A stretch of 64,000 nt of DNA from the NCBI GenBank assembly GCA_036365145.1, contig JAEOAD010000001.1, positions 102,830,001 to 102,894,000 on the forward strand, in the 5' to 3' direction. Under the pieces are notes generated by a model. That model made no database searches. It saw nothing but the letters and a program-made list of their open reading frames with translations, and was not told the DNA's origin. Made by a program: the position numbers and the translations under genes. Below are positions 11,364-22,820 of the stretch, one piece after another (position 1 is the first letter of the stretch; each line of letters begins with the position of its first letter). This DNA comes from Orientallactaga sibirica. Its lineage: Eukaryota > Chordata > Mammalia > Rodentia > Dipodidae.

Positions 11364-12795
11364 TGGGTTTTTGTTTGTTTGTTTGGTTGGGTTTGGGTTT
11401 GGGTTTTTTGGGGGAGTGGGGGCAGTTGTGTGATTCTGTATTATTTATTCTTCTTACAAAAGACATTTAGAACAAAAAATATAAAATGGTATATGTCATA
11501 TTTAGTAATGGCCAAACACATTTTCTTTGTATTCCTCACAGGAATAATCCAATGAAATCTTCAGAAATACACTCATCCTACCCACTTCCATTTTTTAATT
11601 TAAAAAAAGGTCAATTATTTTAACACCACAATTTTCAACAATGAATTATCAAAATAACTAATCTAAGATTACTCAGGGACCAAGATATTTAAATCAGTAA
11701 TTTTCAAAAAATACAAGTGTGTGTATACATGCATACATATATACACACAATATGATACAAGTCACAACTCTTTAGAAGTGTGAGTCAACACCAGAAAGCC
11801 CAGAGCAAAGAGCCAGTACATCCACATGCACAGCCAGGAATCCTATGAACATCACAAGACATTGGGACTTAATTCACGAATTAATCTCTTCACAGGAAAA
11901 GACAGTGTTTCATGACAATGAAGATTACACCCACTGCTCAGGCGACACGCACATCACTACTGCTGAGGACACATTGAGTGACAATTTAGGAATCAAATGA
12001 TATTTCATTGGGTTCTGGAGAGGGCAGGTGGACCATACATTGAGTTAGGAATTTTGCTTCCTCGTGATGTATATTCTTGTAGCATGTAGGCCTTGTCAGC
12101 CTCATGGTAAAGCCTTGTGTCATTCATTCTGATGAGGACCTCGTCAGTTCTCAGGAAAAACCTCAACAGCAGAAAAAAGCTGGAAGGCATTACTGGAATT
12201 TTCACACTCAAGCTTGAAATTCCATGACCATGCAGTTCATCTTCAAACAGGAGAACTTCTTTAAAAAATTTAATCTGTTCTCTGGCTTTTAATTCTTCTG
12301 TATCTATATGATCTGTTATAGTTTCAACCTTTAACCTAAGAGATTCTCCAAGTAACTTTCCTTTATAGTCTCTTGTACAGGCCTAATTGTATGGTTTAAT
12401 AACTTCTCTGGAGTGTTCACCTTCTGCCCTACTTTCCTGCCACTCTTCAGCATAAGCTACTTTAAGCATTCCTTTGTAGTTGTTTACACACCTTAGCACA
12501 TCTGTAGCATAGAACTCCATCCCAAAGAGAGCCACGCTGGAGCCTTAGAATGCGTCTCCAAACATCATCTCAGGGAGAGATGGCATGCGCAACTCAGCAG
12601 CTAACCTCCACATCCACTGACTTCATGATGTGGGTCTTGGACGCAGTCAGCTTCCAGGGTCCGAACAAGACGTCCTGGTGGCTGTTCTGAAGCCATGGAT
12701 CATCAAGGCGACACGGGGGCCACAGGGAGCAGGCGGTGGTTGTGGTCACAGGTTCCTCGGTCTCCCTGCAGCCCAGCCCAGCCCAGTCCAGCCCC
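11364..12795 (-). pseudogene. TIPRL: Processed pseudogene of TIPRL (TOR signalling regulator)
   Basis: On the minus strand an ATG at 12701-12703 opens a reading frame that matches TIPRL (TIP41-like, a regulator of PP2A-family phosphatases), starting M-I-H-G-F and continuing with FGPWKLTASKTHIMKS. TIPRL-like blocks follow without introns: [64 protein letters not shown]. It is broken by at least two in-frame stops (TAA at 12545-12547, TAG at 12383-12385) and the C-terminal end looks deleted near 12000. The 3' UTR probably continues to an AATAAA at 11444-11449 (minus), and a T-rich stretch at 11364-11412 may be the decayed poly(A) tail. Upstream GC-rich sequence to about 12795 is probably its 5' UTR. 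Lack of introns plus tail marks a retrocopy. It is antisense to Rbm20 and not expected to make protein. Confidence 0.85.
11713..11752. repeat. TG/CA and TATA-rich simple repeat
   Basis: Degenerate GTGTGTATACATGC... ATACACACA run inside the TIPRL pseudogene's presumed 3' UTR. Confidence 0.6.
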
Positions 12796-12808
12796 ACTTT
12801 GCAAGCCT

Positions 12809-12941
12809 GTTTGTTTTGAGATAGGGTTTCACTATAGCCCAGACTGACCTAGAGCTCAGTGCTGGTCTCAAACTCATGGTGATCTTTCTACCTCTGCCTC
12901 CAGAGTGCTGGGATTAAAGGCATGCACCACCACTCCTGGCC
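12809..12941 (-). repeat. B1 SINE
   Basis: Antisense B1 adjacent to the 5' end of the TIPRL retrocopy and about 100 bp upstream of the exon 6 acceptor. Ends with reversed head GGGATTAAAGGCATGCACC. Confidence 0.9.
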
Positions 12942-12961
12942 AGTATTGGTTTTGTAAATGA

Positions 12962-13243
<282 letters not shown>

Positions 13244-14524
13244 TAACATAAAGAGGCGATGCACAGTTGATTCTTTTGGCATGGCACAGAGGTTTATGCG
13301 GGCTGTTTTGTCTCCCTGGCTTTACACCGCCCTGCTTATGGCTGGGTACAGGGCTTTCTGAATTGCCTCAAAGGAGGAGAGTCACTTTGGGAAGAGGTGT
13401 TCCGCTAGCATAGGAAATCGAATTGGCCCCCAGATAAAAATTTAAAGACTAGAATATCTTTGCTGTGTTATCAACCTCCTGAACTGGTGCTGTCACATCT
13501 AAGCTTATCACTTCTGATACTTGGCTGTGAGCCAGCCGAGACCTAGGACATGGTGTCTTCACTCGTTCCTGCTGACCATGTGTGAAGCCCTTGGGTTTCC
13601 TAGCAGGAGAGCAGAGGGGAGTGAGGGAGGTGTCATGAATCCAATGAGCTGGGAATCCTGAACCTATGGGAACTGATTGAGCCCTTGGGGATTGCACGCT
13701 TGTCTTTCATTTTTAACTTCAAGAGGAGGGGAGTCCATTACAAGAGGAGGAGAATGGTCAGAAGTCAGTATATTTTGTCTTTATTTTAGTAGCTATTTTT
13801 ATTTTAGGAATCCAATGGGGAAATTCGTTGCCCGGTGAAGATGCAAATTCTGGAGACTCAAAACCATAGTAGATCATTAGTAGTCTTCCTCCCTCAGCCT
13901 GGAGTTCTTTTGTGGGCGAATGTATGAAAAGTCAGCTTTCCACATTAATGCAATGACCTTGCCTGTTATCCCCATTGGAGAAGTGACAGCTTGAGGTGTT
14001 AAATGTTTAGATCAAGCAGGAGGATGGTATAATGTGAAATAAAACTCCGAAGCATCTTGACTTATTAGTGACACACACTTCACACCACTGTGAGGACATG
14101 AAGAAAATTTGTACGTCTGAAATTAACCAGAACACTGGGGAGGAGGGAGGCGACGAAAATGGGAGGATTAGGTGCTCACAGTGAGGACTCCCTTGTCACA
14201 AGGCTTTTTTTTTTTTTCCTCTTAACATATAAGGACTGACATCAGTACAAGCCAGTATAGTATCAACAAAAGAAAGCTAAGAAACCCTAACAGCCAGGAA
14301 TTTACCACAACAGCTACTGGGTAAAGAGATAAGTCCATCCAAATAGTCTGTGTAGATGTACTGTAGACACAGATGGAGTGAAAGAGCTCATTTCTCGGTA
14401 AGGGTTTTATAAGAACAGTTAGATAAAGAGGAAGAGGCCACGTCAATGTAGTCAGGGGTCTCCTTTCTCTACTACATCACAACAGCCTGGTATTTCTTTG
14501 ACTCTATGGGCTTATGAGCCCCTG

Positions 14525-14686
14525 TTGTGTGTGTGTGTGTGTGTTTTTTCAAGGTAGGATCTCGCTCTAGCCCAGGCTGACCTAGAATTCAATATGCCAT
14601 CTCAGGCTGGCCTTGAACTCACAGTGATCCACCTACCTCTGCCTCCCGAATGCTAGGATTAAAGGCATGCACTACCATGCCCGGTG
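14525..14686 (-). repeat. (GT)n plus B1 SINE
   Basis: A GT run (14526-14543) replaces part of the reversed A tail of an antisense B1 whose head ends GGATTAAAGGCATGCACTACC. Confidence 0.85.
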
Positions 14687-15102
14687 CCCTTGGGTTTTTT
14701 GGAGTACATTTCTTTCTTTAGAAGACATGGGAGAGCTCAAGTAACCTGGGGCTTAGGCCTCTGCCTGTGACCACCACCAAATTAGCAAGTCAAGGCCTCA
14801 TGTACAACAGCCCCACTGGGAAGTGTGTTAATGGAGCCTCCCATCCCAGGAGGCTTCCACGGCACGACATAACCAGAATGGGCATAATTAAGAATAATGT
14901 TTAGTAACCACGGAGAGCAGGAGAAGGGCCATCCTATAATGAGCTCTTTTGGTAAAGTCAATAAAAAGTTCTCTTTGAACAGATGAGATCAAAGGGAGTT
15001 CTTCCTTGTACTGATGTGTCTCTTTTTTATTGGGTTATAAAACACATACACAGAAGTGCATGGAGTACACTAGTCTTCAGTGTGTGGCTCTATTAATACT
15101 TT

Positions 15103-15360
15103 AAAAAGTTTTTTATATTTATTTTTATTTTGGAGAGAGACACAGAGAGAGAGGGAGAGGAAGACAGATAGAGATTGGCATGCCAGCAGCCTCTCAGCCT
15201 CTGTGAACGAAATCCAGATGTGTGCGCCCCCTTGTGGTCAAGTGCAGCATTGTGCCCTTGCATCACTTTGCATCTGGCTAAACATGGGACCTGGAGATTG
15301 GAACTGGCGTTCTTAAGCTTAGGAGGCAGGCGCCTTAACTGCTAAGCCATCTCTCCAGCC
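15103..15360 (-). repeat. Dip-like SINE (long form) with perfect target-site duplication
   Basis: Antisense long subtype. Perfect 15-bp duplication CTCTATTAATACTTT at 15088-15102 and 15361-15375. Contains the 46-bp extra segment with GCGCCCCCTTGTGGTC. Confidence 0.92.
15222..15237 (-). promoter_or_regulatory. CTCF-core-like site in long Dip SINE
   Basis: Minus strand CCACAAGGGGGCGCAC matches all high-information positions of the CTCF core as I know it. It lies in intron 6, inside the SINE-specific segment. Confidence 0.55.
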
Positions 15361-15840
15361 CTCTATTAATACTTTTAAATATGTATATCCATATAACTGA
15401 GTAACACCCAGGTCAAAATATAGGACATTTCACTCAGAATGCCCTATACACAGGCTCTTTCTCCTGTAAAAGTACATAGCTGCAAAAGGTTCCAATAGTC
15501 CAGAAGCCAGCCCATTACAATGGCTTCAGTTAGAAGAGGAAGAACAGGTTAAAGGAGATTGAGAATTCAGGTTGGCTTCACAGGGTGGAATTGAAAACTT
15601 ACACCGAATGGGTCAGGGTTGGTAGATCTCATCAGGAAGCTGAGCAAGGCACTGGGGAGAAGCATAAGTGAACCCAGAGCAAAGGTAGTGTTGGATGGCT
15701 TTGAAGGCCATCAAGGAGGCCTGAGGGCTGGAGAGGAAGGAGCTGGGCAGAGCAGCAGAGATATGAGTCCCAGGGGCAGCAGGCCCATCACATGGGCCTT
15801 TAGCTTTCCACCCTGGAAAATGAAGCTCCGTCATGGGTGG

Positions 15841-15863
15841 CGGGGGGGGGGGGGCAGGGGGGA
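15841..15863. repeat. Poly(G) run
   Basis: A run of about 14 G, then CAGGGGGGAGG; capable in principle of forming a G-quadruplex on the coding strand. Confidence 0.7.
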
Positions 15864-16229
15864 GGATCTTGAGCAGAGAAGTGCTTTGGTGAAATTTTAT
15901 TTTATTTTATTTGTGCTAGAACTTGGAGGCCAGGATGAAAACTAGAAGATCATTTATAAGGTTTTCACAGTAACCAAATAAATGGGTGAAGAGTTAAAAA
16001 CAAACAAACAAAAAAAGCTATAGGGCATTTCCAGAACATCAGGCTTCCCTAGAACTCATCCCAGTCAACTTCCCACCTCCACCGGGGAAGGAAGCTATAC
16101 TAATAATTTCTGTCACCATCAGTTATTTCCCCTGTTCCTGCTTTACCTGCATGGAGCCGTACCTTGTACTGAACTGTGTTGAAGGTCAGTAAAGTCAAAT
16201 CCGGTGTATTTCCTTCCTGTCTTTCCCAG

Positions 16230-16361
16230 GCTTTTTTAGAGATGGCTTACACAGAAGCCGCCCAGGCCATGGTCCAGTATTACCAAGAAAAATCCGCTGT
16301 GATCAACGGTGAGAAGTTGCTCATTCGCATGTCCAAGAGGTACAAGGAGTTGCAGCTAAAG
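16230..16361 (+). CDS. RBM20: Rbm20 exon 7: C-terminal half of the RRM
   Basis: 132 nt, phase 0-0, 44 codons from [10 protein letters not shown] to KELQLK. The acceptor is TTTCCCAG|GCT and the donor AAG|GTAACA. AFLEMAY forms the RNP1-position strand, which departs from the usual aromatic-rich RNP1 and looks more like PTB/matrin-type RRMs, as known for RBM20. The rest gives helix 2 ([11 protein letters not shown]), [13 protein letters not shown] and the extra KRYKELQ helix that caps the domain. Its length and frame fit directly between exons 6 and 8. Confidence 0.96.
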
Positions 16362-16769
16362 GTAACACACTCTCTCCTTCGTTAGTCATTCGACAGGCAC
16401 CAGCTGAGCTTTCCCACTTGTCGGGCGTTGACCTAAGTGATGCTTGGGAAGAGGATAGGGATGATTAATGGATTGCTCATTGCTTTTGAGGATAGTGCTT
16501 GGAAAGGCAAATTACAGCATGGCAAGAAATTTGTTCAGTGAGGTAAGTACGATGCTTGTGGCTAGCTGGGAGCTAAGGAAGACTTTCCAGGGGATGATAT
16601 CTACAGAAGTTTTGCAGGAGAAAGTAGGAAGGGAAAGGCGGTTGTGTTTTGATGAAGATAAATTCAGGTGTAAACCCCTGAATATAATTTCTTACTACCC
16701 ATTTAGGCCTTAATAGCCTTTTCTTTTTCCATTACTTCTTTGATCTCTTATTCTCTCCTCCCTACTTAT

Positions 16770-17085
16770 AGCCTCTTATTTATTTAATTAATTAATTTGT
16801 TACTTTTTTTTTATTTATTAGGAGAGAAAGAATGGGCATGCCAGGGCCTCTTGCTATTGCAAATGAATTACAGATGCATGCACCACTTTATGCGTCTGGT
16901 TTTATGTGGGTAATGGGGAATAGCACCCAGCCTGTCAGGCTATGCAAGCAAGAGACTTTAACCACTGAATCACCTCTCCAGCCCCAAATTAGGTTTCTTT
17001 ATGGCATGGGTACTAGGGAATTAACAAAGGTCAGCAGGCTTTGCAAGCAAGTGCCTTTAACCACTGAGCATCTTCCCAACCCCAT
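16770..17085 (-). repeat. Dip-like SINE plus a second Dip fragment
   Basis: 16770-16986 is an antisense short-form copy ending CACCTCTCCAGCCCC. 16987-17085 repeats only the head half (GGGTACTAGGGAATTAAC to CATCTTCCCAACCCC), a truncated older copy into or next to which the first inserted. Confidence 0.75.
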
Positions 17086-17115
17086 AGTTATATCTTAAGT
17101 GCCTTAGAAATCCTC

Positions 17116-17330
17116 TTTTATTATTTTTATTTTTGAGAAAGCAAAAGAGAGAGAGAGAGAGAGAGAATGGGTGCACCAGGACCTTCTGTCTGCTGTGAAC
17201 AAACTCCCGACATGTGGACATTGCGTGCTTGCAACACTGTGCATCTGGCTATGTGGGACCTGGAGATTTGAACACGAGTTCTGAGGCTTTGTAGGCAAGC
17301 ACTGTAACCGCTAATCCATCTCTCCAGCCT
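17116..17330 (-). repeat. Dip-like SINE, variant middle
   Basis: Antisense copy with GA run 17149-17167 and a middle segment (CATGTGGACATTGCGTGC) intermediate between short and long forms. Flanked by GCCTTAGAAATCCT / GCCTTAGAAGTCCT, a target-site duplication with one mismatch. Confidence 0.85.
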
Positions 17331-17882
17331 GCCTTAGAAGTCCTTCTAAGTCACATTTGACTGACTTGCCATTAACAGAACGCAGATGAATCCAGTCAGT
17401 TCCAAAGGGGCTTTGTTTTGGCTTGTTCTGCATTAAAATTTTTTTTTCTTACTAAGAAGTACAATATCTTTTAGAAACTAATTACTAATTATATATTATG
17501 CAATTTTAAAACTAATAGAGTGAGATATCATACATCCTATAAAACCGCCAAAATTGAGTATGGACAGTACCCAGAAGCCCCTGGGTCCATGCTAATATGC
17601 TTGTCAAACATGTTGTCCTAGGAAAAAATACATTTGCACATATAACCAGGCAGTGCATGAGTCTCTGGGGTTGGAATTGCTGGGTGGCAAGGCATGCTAA
17701 CTTCAACTTTACTGAGAGAGCGCTTTCCAAAACCAGTGGTTACAATTTCACATGCTTCCTGGTGGTATAGAGGACATGCAATGGACCACGTTCTTGCTAA
17801 CTTTACCTTGTCTGGCTTTTTAACTAGGGAGTGAGGATAATGGTTTTACTTTTTATTTTCCTGATGATATTGACAGGGAGTA

Positions 17883-18032
17883 CTTTTTTTTTTTCTTCGA
17901 AGTAGGGTCTCACTCTAGCTCAGGCTGACCTGGAATTCACTGTGTAGTCTCAGGGTGGCCTTGAACTCATGGCTATCCTCCTACCTCTGCCTCCCGAGTG
18001 CTGGGGTTAAAGGCGTGCGCCACCACGCCCGG
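17883..18032 (-). repeat. B1 SINE
   Basis: Antisense full-length B1, reversed head GTTAAAGGCGTGCGCCACC retaining CpGs, hence rather young. Flanked by CAGGGAGTA on both sides. Confidence 0.92.
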
Positions 18033-18120
18033 CAGGGAGTATTTTTTCATGTTTCTTGGCTCTTCTGTCTGGATCTTCATGGAGGGAAGGTTCTCTTATG
18101 TCATCTGCCCATGACTTTCT

Positions 18121-18339
18121 TTTTATTATTTTATTTTATTTTTCTAGTGAGAGAATTGGCACACCAGGGCCTCAGTCACTGTAATCAAACTCCAGGCACT
18201 TATGCCACCTAGTGGGCATGTGTGACCTTGCACTTGCCTCACCTTGGTGCATCTGGCTTAGATGGGATTTGGTGGGTCAAACATGGGTCCTCAGGCTTCG
18301 CAGGCAAGTGCCTTAACCGCTAAGTCATCTCTCCAACCC
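18121..18339 (-). repeat. Dip-like SINE, intermediate form
   Basis: Antisense copy with an enlarged middle (GCCACCTAGTGGGCATGTGTG) that corresponds in position to the extra segment of the long form. Confidence 0.8.
18202..18216 (-). promoter_or_regulatory. Weaker CTCF-core-like site in Dip SINE
   Basis: Minus strand CCCACTAGGTGGCAT resembles the CCAC-N-AG-G-KGGC core with a weaker 3' side. Motif match only. Confidence 0.3.
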
Positions 18340-19385
18340 CTTTTTTATTTTTTACTTTCTTTTGTATTGTGTCTTCTTGTTGATTTGCAGGGATTCTTAA
18401 GCTGGACCACTTAGTCCACTGGATTTATTATAACTAGTGCCATATTTGTGTTTAATTCTGCCCTCTTATTTTATGCTTTCTACTGTTCCATGTCATAGGA
18501 ATTTTCCCAGTTCATTTCCATGTTTACTTAGAGTCCAGTTTGTTCACAACTCACAGCCACTAATCTGCCCTTCATCTTCAAGGCTGACATCAGGGAACAA
18601 AAGCTCTAGCAGGCTTCTGGCAAGGACTAGCGTTCTGACAAGCCCACATCAGTAGATGCGCCACAAGTCAGCCAGTTGCCCAAGTCCTCACTCTGCTTTG
18701 CTTGCATTACGGCCTTCACTGCCAACAGTTCTGCTTCAGGCACAACCTGGATTTCTTTCTTTTTTTTTTCCCCTAATGAAAGCATCATTAAATTAAAGCC
18801 CAGCCCTGTTTTAAATACCCAGCCGGTTCCTTTTCTCTCAGATTCTCCCTGGGGATTAGAAGTGACTTTCTGCCCTAAATTCCCAGTGGAGCTTTGGTCT
18901 CCAAGTGAGACGTCATCCTGAGATTCTAATTAGGATGAAGAGCAGTAATCAGTTTCTTAAAGTACCAACACATGGAAATAACCTTCCGGAGGAGATTGTT
19001 TGGGGTGATGCAAAGCTGTGGGTTAAAGAGGTCAGGTGGTCAGGGCTTGCATTCAGTAGATAGATGTTTATTAAATGTTCACTATGGGCAGGAACTAGGT
19101 GGGGTGCCACAGACACAGAGGGGCAGGCTGGGGAGGAGCCCAGTCTGGTAGGAGGAGAGACACAGAAACAAAGCAGCCCTGTGACCTATGTCAGATTGGA
19201 AAGTGGTGGCACCACCCTAGGCTCCACCCCTTTCTGCTTTGATGCGCTTAAGGCATGTTGTTGCTTAACCTCCATGAACCTTCGCATCCAGATCAGATAA
19301 GGGCTACACCTGATTTTAACCAATTTTTCCCATGCATTGTCTTTTGTGTCTCACAATCACCTCATCCCATGAGGTGTGAAGGGTG

Positions 19386-19605
19386 GCTAATAATAGTAAT
19401 TATAAGAGTTCAGCGTGCTATGTACCTTTAATTGAACGCTGGCACTCTGGAGCAAGTAATGCACCGAGCACTTTACATACATTATCTCCTTTCATCCTGA
19501 CGTCAATCCTGCCTGACGGCTGTTATTATCTCACTTTTACAGATGAGGATACTGAGGCTAATAGAAGTTCAGTGACTTGCCCAACATTGTAGTTGTGGAA
19601 GATCC
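19386..19605 (+). repeat. MIR-like ancient SINE
   Basis: Good MIR layout: TACATACATTATCTCCTTTCA, CTGTTATTATCTCACTTTTACAGATGAGGA, CTGAGGCTAATAGAAG, TTCAGTGACTTGCCCAA (each block about 20 nt). Confidence 0.75.
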
Positions 19606-20103
19606 ATGATGAAAACCTGAGAGTATTTTGGTTTTGTACCAGATTTGCACATTGTTACATTGCGTTGTTAGGATCTCCACCATGCAGTGTGACAAAACAA
19701 AGAAATCAGATAATTTGCTCTGCCAGAAAGTTGCAGTCAGTGTTGTAACAGAGCGTCTCAAACTTCATTGTGTATGCACGACGCACGAAGCTCTCGTCAA
19801 AATGCATTTCGGATGCAGGAGGTCTGGGGCCAGGTCCGATTGTTCATGTCTAACAAGCTGTCGGGAGCTGCTAATGCTCCTGGTCCACAGAGCACTGTAA
19901 ATAGCAAGGCTCTGCAACGCATCGTTTTCTGATCATTAGTGTCGGTTTTCTGCTCCTCGAGCTGCCACACTGCCTCTGAGGGTGACGTTCAACATATTAA
20001 AAGTATGTGGGAATGCAGGCTTTATGGCCCCTGCATTGACATGACTCAGCATGAGCTGGCACTCACTGGCGCTCTCCCCCCCCCCCCCCGTAACAGAAAA
20101 TTG

Positions 20104-20540
20104 TCTCCACCAGGCCTATTGACTTAGGTAAAAGAATTTATTGGCTTATGGTATTGAAAAGTTCAGAAGTAGCTGTGGCTGCATTATGGCTAGATTCAAG
20201 GCCCAAATGAGATCATTAAGACTTGTTTTCTCTCGATCTGCCTTCCGTTGCCATGGCTTTGTTTTTATGGGGGCTGGAGTGCTCCTGGGGATAGCCCTCA
20301 GTAGCCCCAGGGGCTCTCCTCCAGATGGCATGGTGGCCTTCTGCTGTTCTGGCATCTCTTATCATGTCCTATCTTCTTCAATAGGAGTCTTGCTTTTCCT
20401 AAATGACTCCCACAAAACTTCTGAGAGTCCTTGTGACTGGAGTGGCTTAGCGCATGTGCCCATCCCTGAACCACTGGATGTATATCACCTCTGCATCCTC
20501 AGGGCCAGGGTTGAAGGCTCACCTGGGCTTCTAGAATGAG
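20104..20540. repeat. Unclassified, probably old interspersed repeat
   Basis: Begins with AAAGAATTTATTGGCTTA, a start I associate with dispersed old elements, and ends just before the LTR at 20.6 kb. An open frame of 132 codons crosses it (20141-20539) but has no recognisable domain. Preceded by a C14 run at 20076-20089. Confidence 0.3.
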
Positions 20541-20618
20541 AGAGGGAAGGAGTGGCTATTGCCAGGAAGAGAAAGAATAGCTGCTGAGGAAGTAGATGGC
20601 AAAACCCTGTATCCCTAT

Positions 20619-20974
20619 GTTTCGTATTGCAGTCAGTTTCGTATTGCTGACAGAAAATACCCAACCAAGAGCAGCTTATGGGGGGAAAAAGAGGGTTATT
20701 TTGGCTTAAAGACTCAAAGGGAAACTCCATGATGGCAGGGGGAAATGATGGCATGAGCAGAGGGTGACCATCACCTCCTGGCCAACATCAGATAAACAAC
20801 AGCAACAGGAGAGTGTGCCAAACACTAGAAAGAGAAAGCTGACTATAACACCCATAAGCCCGCCCTCAAGGATACACTGCCTCCAGGAGGCATTAATTCA
20901 CAAATTGCCATCAGCTGGGGCCTAGCATGCAGCACACCTAAGTTTATGGGGGACACCTGAATCAAACCACCACA
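20619..20974 (-). mobile_element. Solo LTR, ERVL-MaLR-like (copy 1)
   Basis: About 350 bp. On the minus strand it starts TGTGGTGGTTTGATTCAGG and ends in TG..CA style, with a CCAAAATAACC-type variant where related copies have an AATAAA. It shares its whole length with the copy at 31.2 kb. The layout (TGTGGTTTG start, GGGGGCGGGCTTATGGG centre, AAATAAACC near the end) resembles MaLR LTRs of the MST/MLT type. No internal retroviral coding sequence is present. Confidence 0.55.
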
Positions 20975-21260
20975 CCCCGTGTCTCCAGTCCAGGGGCCAC
21001 CATACCATGTACACCAGGGTAGGCAGAGGATGGGAAATTCTAAGTCGTTCTCCTCCTCTAACTTTACTATCTGCTTGCCAGGCAAAGTACAGAGGAAAGA
21101 TAGATTTTAAGGTATTTTTTAAACTTCTCTTTTGATTACTCCTTCCTCATTCCCAAATCTCATCTCCCCACATATTCTTTGTGTCAGGGACTCTATTCCC
21201 TGTGGGCATTTGGCTGCTCTGTCTCATAATAGGTGTGCCACAAATATACAGGATGAATAA

Positions 21261-21431
21261 TGAGCCAGGTGTGGTGGCAAACGCCTCTTGCCTTTCATCC
21301 TGGTACTTGGCTGAGACAGGAGGAACACTGTGAGTTTCCCAAGACCAGCCTGAAGCCACAGGAGTGAGTTCCAGGTCAGTCTGGGCTAAAGTGAGACCCT
21401 GCCTCAAAAAAAAAAAAAAAAAAAAAAAACA
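21261..21431 (+). repeat. B1 SINE, diverged
   Basis: Sense copy: head GCCAGGTGTGGTGGCAAACGC, body GAGTTCCAGGTCAGTCTGGG, and an uninterrupted A26 tail at 21404-21429. Confidence 0.85.
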
Positions 21432-21928
21432 CAAAACCCAGCCAGTCTGAATGATGAGAGTCACTGAAGGGACAATAGAAAGCGTTTATCTTCTTGTAGA
21501 CCTGGGACATTTGTGGGATTGTCCTATTCGCATTTCTCATAGTCACATGTCTTTGGTCTTGAATTTAAACCATTGTCTCTCACTTACTGTATCAGATAAT
21601 TGCCAGAGAGTTTGGGGGTCCATATGCCCAGAGATTCTTTTGCAGTATTTGGGGTGGGACTGAGATTCCCAAGAGGTCTGTGGACAGAGGGCCTGGTGTC
21701 AAAGCCACTGGTCTGGCCATAGTGGGTACCCCTGGCCTGGGAAGCAGTCTTGTTGCTGTTCTCTCTTGGAATTGAAGATTGAAGATTGAGGGTCTTCTAT
21801 GTCGAACACAGTGCTAATAGCTAAGATAAGACATAATTCTCATAGAGTTTACTATCTAATGGGAAGACATGGTATTCTCCCCCCCACATACCTTGTTTAT
21901 CACTTTATTTTCCATTTCTAGCTGTCCA

Positions 21929-22260
21929 AAATTGAATTGTTTTGTTTTCTGACAATTTCATCCACGAATATATTGTATTTTGATCACATATACTACCCTC
22001 TCCTGTCCCCCTCCCATTCCAGCTGAACCCCTTCTTCTTCCTGCCAGTGGCTATACCACTGAAGAAAATGACTTCCCCTCCCTCATTCCCATTAACTGCC
22101 ATTAGCTCTTCAGAGAGGGGTGGGGCCAAATGGGCCTCTCTCCAGCCATGGAAGAATATGGACGGGCTCGACCCTGTGCAGGTAACCCCAGCTGCTGCGA
22201 GCTCATGAGCGCAGTGACCAAAGACATGGTATCCTTGTGCAGATTTAAGCATGCATGAGT
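21929..22260. repeat. L1-like 3' UTR fragment
   Basis: Contains ATATATTGTATTTTGATCAC and a run of CCCTCTCCTGTCCCCC, then GGAAGAATATGG and GTGCAGGTAACCCC, a combination I associate with rodent L1 3' ends. No ORF2 coding seen. A 115-codon open frame on the minus strand has no known domain. Confidence 0.4.
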
Positions 22261-22563
22261 AAGCATGGGAACTACTAGAAGCTCATCAGTAGAAGACAGT
22301 GTGGCCGTGGAAAGAAAGGGGAGCTTCTGGAGCAGGGCCTTGGAGTGTGGGGAGAATTTGCTGCACAGAAATGAGGCTTCCAGGGAGGAGTTGTATGCTC
22401 AGTGATGCCAGACTGATTGGAGCTGCCTTGACAGAAACATAGCTTTGATGAGTTCCAGGCTCATCTGGAAGGGCTCAGCATCTCCCCAAGACTCGGGAGG
22501 TGAAGCCAACAGCTGCAAAGCTGTCAGAGAGCACGAACCCCACCCCAGGAGCACTTTCATGTT

Positions 22564-22820
22564 GGCCCAGCACTCCTCCGCTTTCATCGGTGTACCCTGC
22601 CATGCCCTGAGGCCTCTGGTGGAGGCCAGATGGGTCTCATTAATCCACCTTCACAGGTGGAGAAAGTGAGTCTCCCATAGGCACTAAACTGTGAGCCCAG
22701 GAGACCATGGCAACAGGAGGAGGGCAGAGCCAGGGCAGCTCTTGCTGGGCTGAGATTCCATCTTGTGGTACCTCTAGGACCCTGTGGTGCTTAGTGTCAC
22801 TCTGTCTTAGAAGCAGCAAG
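22564..22820 (+). repeat. Local direct duplication, copy A
   Basis: About 257 bp that recurs at 24175-24413 with roughly 90% identity by eye: CACTCCTCCGCTTTCATCGG, GAGGCCTCTGGTGGAGGCC, GGTGGAGAAAGTGAGTCTCC and TGTCTTAGAAGCAGCAAG appear in the same order. It does not look like any of the SINE or LTR families here. Confidence 0.85.

Noticed and set aside
21905..22252. 115-codon minus frame
   Set aside because: Falls in an L1-like 3' UTR fragment; no reverse transcriptase or other L1 motifs.
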